Shown: positions 30,888-41,400 of the stretch, in pieces | How the letters are laid out: each line of letters opens with the position of its first letter | Numbering within the stretch: position 1 is the first letter of the stretch | Source: Lepus europaeus | Lineage: Eukaryota > Chordata > Mammalia > Lagomorpha > Leporidae | Reading direction: 5' to 3' | Assembly: GCF_033115175.1 (NCBI RefSeq) | Contig: NC_084847.1 | Span: forward strand, 51,531,612 to 51,595,611 | Length of the DNA: 64,000 bases | Program-made: the position numbers and the translations under genes | The notes under the pieces: generated by a model | Seen by the model: only the letters and a program-made list of their open reading frames with translations | Told to the model about the DNA's origin: nothing | Databases searched by the model: none

Positions 30888-31181
30888 ATTAACAAGCATC
30901 ATGTTATGGGCAAACTTTAGACCACATGAGAGTAAACACTAAAGTGTGAGAAGCCACACTGCTCACGCCCCTCCCTGTCCTATCTCTGGGGAGGGGCCCC
31001 GCTGATGGGGGGGGGTTCCCCCAGATGTCACAGACCTGGGTTCACGTTAACGCTGACACATGACCAGCACTGGGGTGCGTTCACGTACTTAGGTTCATTT
31101 TAATAAGTGGTATGTGCATATATTTCTCTTGTATCGAGGTATAATCTCCATTAAGATGCACACATTCAAAGTTATTTGAAA
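30888..31181. other. Unique intergenic stretch
   Basis: Holds a G9 run near 31007 and an AT-rich part with gaggtataatctcc. Possibly an L1 remnant, but too short to assign. Confidence 0.35.
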
Positions 31182-31480
31182 GGAGCCAGTGTGGTGGTGC
31201 AGTGGGTTAAAGCCCCGGCCTGAAGCGCCAGCATCCCATATGGATGCTGGTTCAAGTCCCAGCTGCTCCTCTTCTAGTCTAGCTCTCTGCTGTGGCCTGG
31301 GAAGGCAGTGGAAGGTGGCCCAAGGCCTTGGGCCCCTGCACCCGTGTGAGAGACCCAGAAGAAGCTCCTGGCTCCTGGCTTTAGACCGGCCCAGCTCCAG
31401 CTGTTGCAGCCAATTGGGGAGTGAACCAGCGGATGGAAGACCTCTCTCTCTGTAACTCTTTCAAATAAACAAACATTTTT
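31182..31480 (+). repeat. C-SINE, sense
   Basis: ggagccagtgtggtggtg to tttcaaataaacaaac, with B box ggttcaagtcccag. Confidence 0.9.
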
Positions 31481-31496
31481 AAAAATAATAAGTAAA

Positions 31497-31960
31497 AAAT
31501 AAAAATTATTTGTGAGACATAGATAGAGGCAGTTCCATCTGCCCACCACAGCCAGGGCTGGGCCAGGCCGAAGCCATGAGCCCAGGACTCTAGCCACGCC
31601 TTCTACACAGCTGACCGGGACCCAAGGACTTGACCCATCAGCTTCTGCCTCCCGAAAGCCGAAAAGGAGAGCAGAGCCAGGTCTTGAACCCAACACCCGG
31701 GGGTGCAGGCCCAACACCCTGGAGTGCAGGCCCAACACCCTGGGGTGCAGGCCCAACACCCTGGGGTGCAGGCCAACACCCTGGGGTACAGGCGCAACAC
31801 CCTGGGGTACAATCCCAACACCCTGGGGTACAGCCCCAACACCCTGGGGTGCAGCCCCAACACCCTGGGGTGCAGGCCCAACACCTGGGGTACAGGCCCA
31901 ACACCCTATTGCCTCCCACAGTTCATTAGCAGGAACCCAAGAAGGGGTCTTATCCACTTT
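31497..31960 (-). repeat. Old C-SINE, antisense, interrupted by a minisatellite
   Basis: ttatttgtgagacatagatag and the gggctgggccaggccgaag block are seen. The body is then split by a 21-bp tandem array and resumes as attgcctccc and attagcagg. Confidence 0.7.
31689..31912. repeat. 21-bp minisatellite, about 10-11 units
   Basis: Unit of the form caacaccctggggtgcaggcc. The variants ggggta and ggggtg are distributed unevenly, and one unit is 20 bp. It sits in the tRNA-related part of an old antisense C-SINE. Confidence 0.92.
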
Positions 31961-31964
31961 TCAC

Positions 31965-32019
31965 AAGTTTATTTATTTAAAAGGCAGAACGAGAGCGAGA
32001 GCGACAGTGCGCGCTCTTC
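31965..32019 (-). repeat. C-SINE start, antisense, cut by the gap
   Basis: gtttatttatttaaaaggc and a GA-rich tract run straight into the N run. The left contig therefore ends inside a SINE. Confidence 0.75.
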
Positions 32020-32219
32020 NNNNNNNNNNNNNNNNNNNNNNNNNNNNNNNNNNNNNNNNNNNNNNNNNNNNNNNNNNNNNNNNNNNNNNNNNNNNNNNNN
32101 NNNNNNNNNNNNNNNNNNNNNNNNNNNNNNNNNNNNNNNNNNNNNNNNNNNNNNNNNNNNNNNNNNNNNNNNNNNNNNNNNNNNNNNNNNNNNNNNNNNN
32201 NNNNNNNNNNNNNNNNNNN
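32020..32219. other. Assembly gap, 200 N
   Basis: Exactly 200 undetermined bases, a round size that suggests unknown true length. It lies between a C-SINE and the middle of a BAZ1B exon. Confidence 0.99.
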
Positions 32220-32489
32220 AGCTGTGGAAGGAGCGGCTTGCCGTGCTGAAGGAGGAGAATGACAAGAAGAGAGCAGAGAAGCAGAAGCGGAAAGAAATGG
32301 AAGCCAGAAATAAAGAAAATGGAAAGGAGGAGAACGGGTTAGGCAAAACTGACAGGAAGAAAGAGATCGTGAAGCTAGAGCCCCAAGTAGATACGGAAGC
32401 CGAAGACATGATTAGTGCCGTGAAGAGCAGAAGGCTGCTTGCCATGCAAGCTAAGAAGGAAAGGGAAATCCAGGAAAGAGAAATGAAAG
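32220..32489 (+). CDS. BAZ1B: BAZ1B exon, 5' end lost in gap
   Basis: Read as LWKERLAVLKEENDKK, then Lys/Glu-rich residues, to QEREMK plus one base, donor GTAACT. Strong heptad-like charge pattern suggests a coiled coil. In BAZ1B this follows the DDT domain. The true exon is much longer to the left. Confidence 0.93.
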
Positions 32490-35400
32490 GTAACTTGTCG
32501 TGTGGGGGCCGGGCAGGCGTTGTCAAAGGTGTGGTGGCAGGGTCTCTGTGTGTCATAACTCTCCACTTCCGGGTGGTAACCCAGCACCAGCAGATGTGTC
32601 TCCTCTTAGTGGGAGTGTTCAGCCCGGCACTCTGCAGCTAATGATGTGTTCATGTGCTGGTGGCATCCTTCTGGGTTCAGGGGAGGACCAAGTCCACAGG
32701 TGGGCATAGTGGAAGCAACACCATGAGCTGCTGGGCCTTGGCTGTAGGCCTTGGCAAGCTACTTACCCACGCCTCACTTGGTGCTTGGTAACAGTTGTGG
32801 CACCTGAATGGCAGGTTATTTGAAGCCCCAAGCACAGTCACCGCTTCAGATAGTTGCCTCCCTTACTAATATTTAAGAGGCGTAAAAATTTTGAGCTTTC
32901 ATAACCTCATCAAATCCAAACATTTATAAAAACAGCATTATTGGCCGGCGCCGTGGCTTAACAGGCTAATCCTCCGCCTTGCGGCGCCGGCACACCGGGT
33001 TCTAGTCCCGGTCAGGGCGCCGGATTCTGTCCCGGTTGCCCCTCTTCCAGGCCAGCTCTCTGCTATGGCCCGGGAAGGCAGTGGAGGATGGCCCAAGTGC
33101 TTGGGCCCTGCACCCGCATGGGAGACCAGGAGAAGCACCTGGCTCCTGGCTTCGGATCAGCACGATGCGCCGGCCGCAGCGGCCATTGGAGGGTGAACCA
33201 ATGGCAAAAAGGAAGACCTTTCTCTCTGTCTCTCTCTCTCTCACTGTCCACTCTGCCTGTCCAAAAAAAAAAAAAAAAAAACAGCATTATTGGCCGGCGC
33301 CGCAGCTCAACAGGCTAATCCTCCGCCTTGCGGCGCTGGCACCCCGGATTCTAGTCCCGGTTGGGGTGCCAGATTCTGTCCTGGTTGCCCCTCTTCCAGG
33401 CCAGCTTTCTGCTATGGCCCGGGAGTGCAGTGGAGGATGGCCCAAGTACTTGGGCCCTGCACCCGCATGGGAGACCAGGAGAAGCACCTGGCTCCTGGCT
33501 TCGGGTCAGTGTGGTGTGCTGGCTGCAGTGCGCTGGCCGCGGCGGCCACTGGAGGGTGAACCAACGGCAAAGGAAGACCTTTCTCTCTGTCTCTCTCTCT
33601 ATCCATTCTGCCTGTCAAAAAACAAAAAACAAAAAAACCCCAGCATTATTAAGAAATAATTTACATACCATAACATTCATTCATCTATTGTGTATTAATT
33701 CACTGTTTCTTAATAAATTCACAGATATGTAAAACCATTACTGTAGTCAATTTTATGTCTTTTTTTTTTACCTAAAAAGAACAACCCGTGTCCTTTGGGT
33801 GTCATCATCCACCCATCCTCCCCAAGCCGGGAGCCACCACTCATCTGCTTTCTGTCTCTGTACTGCCTGTTCTAGACTTCTCCTATGCATGGACTCGTAT
33901 AATAAATGTTATTTTTTGTGACTGGCTTCTTTCACATAGCCGGTTTCCAAGGTTTGTTCACGTTGTAGCATGTAAAACATGTCACATTAAGGAAGCCAGT
34001 TTAGAAAGACCATCTCTGCCTAGTTCTAAAACATTTTCATCACCCCGGAAGCCCCGTCTGCTCTCTGTCTCTGTGGACTTATGTGTTCTGGCTGTCTCTT
34101 TGAGTGGAATCACAGGGTACATGGCTTGTGTGTCTGGCGTCTTTGACCTCGTCATGCTACGGGCTGCGTCAGTACTTTGACCTCGTCATGCTACGGGCTG
34201 CGTCAGTACTCGGCTGCTTTCTGGGGCTGAGTGGTAGCCCATTGTTGGGCTGCATTGCATCTTATTTATTCATCCAATGAAGAACGTTTAGGTTATTTCC
34301 ACCTTTTGGCTTTTACGGATAATGCTGCTATGAACATTCATGTACAAGTTTGGTGTGGGGGTATATATTTTCGTTTCTCTTGGGTAAATACCTAGGAATG
34401 GAATTGGTCATGTGGTCATTTCAGGAGCTGACAGGCTAGGCTGTTCACAAGAGTGGCTGTATAGTCGTATATCCCTACCAGCAATGCGGAAATGTTCTGA
34501 CTGCTCCATCCTTACCAGCACTTGATACTGTCTGACTTTCGAGTTCTTACCATCCTAGTGGGTGTGAATTAATATCTCATTGTGCTTTTGATTTGTAGTT
34601 ACTTGGTGACTACTAATGGCAAGCATTGTTTCATGTGCTAGTGGTCATTTATTTGGAGAAATGTTAATTCTGATCTTTTGCCTGTTATTTGTTTATATTT
34701 TTAGTTTTTATTTTATTTATTTGAAAGGTAAAGAAACTTCCTGTCCACTTATTTACTTCCCAAATGCTTTTTTTTTTCCTTTTAAAGATTTATTTATTTA
34801 TTTGAATGGCAGATTTACAGATAGAGGAAGGGAGAGATAGAACTTTCATCTACTGGTTCACTCTCCAAATGGCCACAATGGCTGGGTCTGGGCCAGGCCA
34901 AAGCCAGGAGCCAGGAGCTCCATCCAGGTGTCCCTCAGGGGTGCAGGGGCCCAAGCACTTGGGCCATCTTCTGCTGGTTTCCTAGACTTGTTAGCCTAGG
35001 AGCAGCCAGGACTGGAACTGGCACCCACGTAGAAGGCCAGCACTGCCAGAGGAGGCTTAACCTTATACGCCATGTGCCAGTCCTGATGCTGTCCTTTGAA
35101 GAACCAAGTCTTACATTTTGGTGGGGTCTAAGTTATGTTTGTTTGTTTGTTTAAGATTTATTTTATTTATTTGAAAAACAGAGTCTTAGAGGTAGAGACA
35201 GAGAGAGATCTTCCATCCGCTTATTCACTCTCTAAATGGCTAAGCCAGTCCGAAGCCAGGATCCAGGAACCTCCTCTGGGTCTCCCACGTAGGTACAGGG
35301 CCCAAAGACTTGGGGGCAGTTCTCCACTGCTTTCCCAGGTGCATTAGCAGGGAGCTGGATCGGAAGCCAGGACTCAGCTGGCCCCCATATGGGATGTGAG

Positions 35401-38400
35401 TGACGCCTGCAGGCCAGGGCTTTAACCCACTGTGCCACAGCACCAGCCCCTGTTCATTTTCTTTTGTTCATAGATTTGATGTCATAGCTAAGAATCTATT
35501 TCCAAATGCAGAATCATGAAGATTTGTGCTGTTTTCTTCTCTTTTTTTAATTTTTAAAATTTTTTTATTTTTTAATTTTTAAAAAGATTTATTTATTTGA
35601 GAGAGTTACACAGAAGAGACACAGAGGCAGAGAGATATGGAGAGGCAGAGAGAGAGAGAGGTCTTTCAATTGCTGGTTCACTCCCCAATTGACTGCAACA
35701 GCCAGAGAGAGCTGTGCCGATCCAGAGCCAGGAGCCTCCTCTGTGTCTTCCCACATGGGTGCAGGGCCCAAGGACTTGGGCCATCTTCTACTGCTTTCCC
35801 AGGCCACAGCAGAGAGCTAGATTGGAAGTGGAGCATCCGGGACTCGAATTGGCGCCCATATGGGATGCCGGCACTGCAGGCAGCAGCTTTACCAGCTACA
35901 CTACAGCACCGGCCCCTAAGTTCTCTTCTAAAAAGTTTGATAATTTTAGCTATTTCTTTTAGGTCTCTGATTATTTTTGAGTTAATTTTTAATCTATAGT
36001 ATAGTGGTATAAGTTAAGGGTTCAGCTTTGCTCTTTTATGTGGCTGCCCTTCTGTCCCAGCATCATCTGTTAAAAACTCTATCCTGGCCAGCACCACGGC
36101 TCACTAGGCTAATCCTCCGCCTGCAGCGCCGGCACCCCGGGTTCTAGTCCCAGTTGGGGTGCCAGTTCTGTCCCGGTTGCTCCTCTTCCAGTCCAGCTCT
36201 CTGCTGTGGCCCGGGAGGGCAGTGGAGGATGGCACAGGTGCTTGGGCCCTGCACCCCATGGGAGACCAGGAGGAAGCACCTGGCTCCTGGCTTCGGATCG
36301 GCGCAGCTCCGGCCATAGCGGCCATTTGGGGGGGAGTGAACCAATGGAAGGAAGACCTTTCTCTCTGTCTCTCTCTCACTGTCAAACTCTGCCTGTCAAG
36401 GAAAAAAAAACTTTATCTTTTCCTTCATGGAATGGTTTTGCTGCCTGAGTCAAAAATTACTTGACTATTAGGCACTTCAGTTCATTTGTGGACTGTGAAT
36501 TTTAGTGTGTTCTCTATGTCTGTATGCTCTAGTAACTAGAAATAGAGACGTGTTCCTTTTTCAGCTTTCCCTTTGTCAAGATTATTTTGGTTATTCTGGG
36601 TCTCCTTCAGTTCTATGAGGTTTTTTTTTTTTTTAAGTTTTATTTATTTGAAAGGCAGAGAGACAGAGCTTGTACCTATTTGCTAGTTCACTCCTCAAAT
36701 GGCCGGACCTGGGATCTCAGAGTGGGTGGCAGAACCAACTATACGAGCCATTACCGCTGCATCCAAGGGTTTGCAGTCTCGGGAATCGAGTCTGGTATTG
36801 AACTGGTACTCCAGTGTGAGAGGCGGACGCTGGGCTAAATTTTGCAATTAAAAAAAAAAAAAGATTTATTTATTTCTTTATTTTAGAGACACAGAGAGAG
36901 GTCTTCCATCTGCTGGTTCATTCCCCAGATGGCCACAATGGCCGGAGCCAGGCTCATCTGAAGCCAGGAGCTTCTTCTGGGTCTCCCACGAGAGTGCAGG
37001 GACCCAAAGACTTGGGCCGTCTTCTACTGCTTTCCAGGCACACTAACAGGGATCTGGATCGAAAGTGGAGTGGCTGGGACTTGAAGCAGTGCCCATATGG
37101 GTTACTGGTGCCGCAGGCAGAGGTTCAACCTACTACACCATGGCGCCGGCCCCAGGAGAATGAGTTTTTCTTTGATTGAGAAGTGGCCGTTACTCTGAGT
37201 CTCTTTGTATCATTTACCTTCATTCTTGACAACCATTCAATATCATTAGCACACTTTATTAAAGGTGAGATTAATATAATACTAAAATAGTATTTTTTTT
37301 TTAATTTTTGAAAGTAACATCTTTAGACAGATGGCACTGTCTAGATCCTCACTAATATTGAAGTTGTTATCTTCAGTAGAGGATTAAGGGTTAAAAATCC
37401 TGGCATTGTTGGGGCCGGCGCCGTGGCTCACTTGGTTAATCCTCCACCTGCAGCGCCGGCATCCTGTATGGGCGCCAGGTTCTAATCCCAGCTGCTCCTC
37501 TTCCAGTCCAGTTCTCTGCTATGGCCAGGGAGGGCAGTGGAGGATGGCCCAGGTCCTTGGGCCCTGCATCCGCGTGGAGGACCAGGAGGAAGCACCTGGC
37601 TCCTGGCTTCAGATTGGTGTAGCTCCGGCCGTAGCGGCCATTTGAGGGGTGAACCAACAGAAGGAAGACCTTTCTCTCTGTCTCGCTTTCTCTCTCTAAC
37701 TCTTATCTGTCCAAAACAAAAAAACACCTGGCATTGTAAACCAGTACTCTCTGCAGTATTGGAGTCTGACAGTTGCAGAGACAGTTTGAAGGCAAGATTA
37801 CAGGCTTTTGTTCAGGGAAGTGAAATAAACCCATGCCGTGATTGATGAAAGCGTTTTCCTATTAGCAGTAGTAATTTGCTGAACAGTGTAGAAAAGTGAT
37901 ATTCCGTGTACAGTAAGTGTGATCCACAGGTGCCCCTTGCCCGTGTTTTCTCAGTTCTTTTTTCTTGTCATCAAAGCTATTGAGCTGAGTAGCTGTCTGA
38001 TTCCTCAGGACTGAAATATGGTTCATTTTTGAAATAACTATTTTATTCATCATGGTCTTTTGGAGGATCCTGTGATTATATCTGTCTAAAAGTGTTCCGT
38101 TTTACCGACTGTTAGGAAATTTCACCAGGGTTGTTTAAAATGTCTTAACCAGAAGTTAAGTTTTGGAAAGAAAGGATTTTGCATTGAGTTGACAGATGCG
38201 ACCTCACCCAGACAGAAGGAGCATAGCAGGGCCAGAGAAACTGCTGTCTTGTGGGTCACGTCTTAGAGCAGAGTTAGGAGGATATTATGATTCGATGGGT
38301 ATCTCCTTTCTCCCTGGCACTTTTCACTGTATGTCTTTTTTTTTTTTTTTTTTTTTTGGGCAGAGTGGACAGAGAGAGACAGAGAGAAAGGTCTTTTCTG

Positions 38401-41400
38401 TTGGTTCACCCCCAATAGCTGCTGCGGCCGGCGTACCGCGCTGATCCGGGGCCAGGAGCCAGGTGCTTCTCCTGGTCTCCCATGGGGTGCAGGGCCCAAG
38501 CACTTGGGCCATCCTCCACTGCCTTCCCGGGCCACAGCAGAGAGCTGGCCTGGAAGAGGGGCAACCGGGACAGAATCCAGCGCCCTGACTGGGACTAGAA
38601 CCCGGTGTGCCGGCGCTGCAGGCGGAGGATTAGCCTAGTGAGCTGCGGCGCCAGCCTCAGTATATTTCTTAATTTGTGAGAGTGGCATTATTAGGAAAAA
38701 AGTAAGTCTTCTTTTGTCTTCAACAGTCAAACTAGAGCGGGAGGCTGAAGAAGAACGGATACGGAAGCACAAAGCAGCTGCCGAAAAGGCGTTCCAGGAA
38801 GGCATCGCCAAGGCGAAGCTCGTCATGCGCAGAACTCCTATTGGCACCGATCGAAACCATAACAGGTCAGTGACTAAGACAGCTGCTGTCTTACGTTATT
38901 AGTCATGAAACTGTGTCGTGTTCCTGCTGAGTTTCCCAGATCTGTTTGGAGACAGAAGTGCTTATCACACATTTATTGAATATTAACTGCTGAATGTTAG
39001 GGTAGCAAAATTACCCTTTGAAGATACCACAGGTCTGAAGCTTACGTTATAGGGGCAGACGCTGTGTCCGCGTTGGAGTGGCTGGGTTCAAGTCTTGTCT
39101 CTGTTCCAGATCCCAGCTTCTTGCCAATTCTTGCTCTGGGTTAGTAGGTGATGGCTCCTGTCATTGGGTACCTGCCACCCATGTGGGAGACCTGGGTTGA
39201 CTGCCCAGCTTGTGGCTTTGGCCTGGTCCAGGTCCGGCCATTATATGTATTTGTTAAATGAACCAGTAGATGGGAGATACCTGTCTGTCTGCCTTTCAGA
39301 TAAAACGCATAAAATAAGAGAAATGTCGACCAAATAGAGGTCTTTAATATTGTTGATTATTTTAAAGGGATACATTACATGGAACATAAAGACAGAGAAA
39401 CACTAGATGTTATAAAAATTACAGACGTATATGAGTCTCAGACTGCAGAAAATGGAGTATCCTTCGCTTTCCCCTGTGGTTGGTGTCTGTTGAGTTTTGA
39501 GCAGAGAGAATGTTCCTGCCCGTGGTTGTGACTGGTGCGTGAGGCTCTGTGACACGCGCAGTCGGCCCGCAGCCCTGACTAACGCGTGGTTGTGGTTTGT
39601 AGATACTGGCTCTTCTCGGACGAAGTTCCAGGACTGTTCATCGAGAAGGGCTGGGTACATGACAGCATTGACTACCGATTCAGCCACCTCCGCAAGAAGC
39701 ACTCGGACCCTCCCGACGAGGATTCCTGCCCCCGCAGTAAGTTGTCCACTCCAGGTGCTCCCTGATTCATACGGCGGCGTCCTAACCCACCGCGAGGCAA
39801 AAGCGAGTCAGGAGCACCTGCCCCGCGTCCGCTCCACAGCCCAGCACACTGCTGAGTGTCGACTGTCTCCCCTCACGCTTGCTGCGCTGCCGGGGAGCTG
39901 CGGCTCTGACGCCGCTGCCTGGCTGCGTGAAATTGGCCAGGGAAAAGCCTCAGCTTGAAAGTACGGTTCCTAGCGAGTGTGCCGCTTGGCCACCATCACA
40001 GAGTGGGCGGGTGGTGCAGTGGAAGCAGTGTGAGTGGGGGTGCCTGTGGTTACTTCACTCCGCTCACGTAGTCAGTGTGAAGGGCTGCCTTTCTCTCACC
40101 TTTCCCACTGGCAGAATTCTTTTAAAATTTATGTATTTATTTGAAAGAGTCGCAGAAAGGCAGAGAGAAATCTTCATCTGCTGGTGTATCTCCAAATGAC
40201 TGTGACGGCTGGAGTGGACCAGGCTGAAGCCAAGAGCCCCAGCTTGAATCTGGGCCTCATTTGGGCCATAGCAGGGACCCAAGTACTCAAGCCGTCAGTT
40301 GTTGCCTCCTAGGGTTCGCATTAGCAGGAAGCTGGATTGGAAGCGGAGCAGTCAGGACTTAATATGGGATGGATGCATCCCCCGTACAACAGCTCCCCCG
40401 CAAAATTTCTTTATTGCCTTAGCCCGATGTATGGAGTGAGATGAGCAGACATGAGACGCTGGAGAACTAGAGAGGAAGATTAATGTTTGGTTGTTAGCTT
40501 TGTTCCAGGCATGGTTTTGAGAGAAAAGAACTTTCGTGTCGGGGTCTTTGGACTTAGATTTTATAGAAGTACTTTCCAAATTTTGTCTCTTGGAAGTTTT
40601 TTAGTAGATGTTTCAAGGGGGACAGGAAGGCAGGTTCAGACGTTCCTTCTCTCCACTTTATTTTTTTAAACATTATGTATTTGAGAGGAAGAGGGAGACA
40701 GACAGCTCCCATCCAGTGGTCCACTCTCCAAATGCTCACAACAGCTGGGCTGGGCTAGGTTGCATCTGGGGGCTGGGAACTTCCATCTGGGACCCTCAAG
40801 TGTGTGGCGGGGACCCAGGAGCCTGAGCCATCACCTGGTGCCTCCCGGGTGCACGTGAGCAGGCAGCTGGAGCCGGGGTGGAGGCACCTGGATACAAGGC
40901 AGGCTGTTCAGAGCCACGGCCGTCCTGCCTGCTGCACCTGCTGCTGACTGGCCCCTCCACTTCAGACATTAATGTCTTCAGTACTTGTCCAGCATCTCCC
41001 TGTTGAACCACTGGATTGACAATCAGTGAATTTCCTGCCAACTCTTTGATCATTATTTCTTTGAGAAGTCTCCTTTTTTTTTTTTTTTTTGACAAGCAGA
41101 ATGGATAGAGAGAGAGACAGAGAGAAAGGTCTTCCTTTTGCCGTTGGTTCACCCTCCAATGGCCACTGTGGCCGGCGCATCTCGCTGATCCGAAGCCAGG
41201 AGCCAGGTGCTTCTCCTGGTCTCCCATGCGGGTGCAGGGCCCAAGGACTTGGGCCATCCTCCACTGCCTTCCCGGGCCATAGCAGAGAGCTGGCCTGGAA
41301 GAGGGGCAACCGGGATAGAATCCGGTGCCCCAACCGGGACTAGAACCCGGTGTGCCGGCGCCGCAAGGCGGAGGATTAGCCTGTTAAGCCATGGCACCGG

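Larger units (their letters stand above)
33640..36620 (-). repeat. Old L1, minus strand, broken by C-SINEs
   Basis: Pieces at 33640-34705, 35085-35150, 35450-35583, 35917-36086 and 36409-36620. They read in order as reversed L1 ORF2 and 3' end: tttctgtctctgtactgcc, ctgctatgaacattcatg, gtcctttgaagaaccaag, tttgagttaatttttaatc and ttattctgggtctcc. Confidence 0.85.
32490..38726 (+). other. BAZ1B: BAZ1B 6.2-kb intron
   Basis: A long minus-strand L1 relic and more than ten C-SINEs. Unique stretches: 32835-32930, 37160-37400 and 37735-38330. Confidence 0.8.

Noticed and set aside
31689-31912. CRISPR-like regular repeats
   Set aside because: The 21-bp units are head to tail without spacers, in a mammalian genome; it is a minisatellite.
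22521-32019. Search for FKBP6 exons upstream of FZD9
   Set aside because: FKBP6 is the expected neighbour, but no FKBP or TPR-like coding stretch was recognised in this interval.
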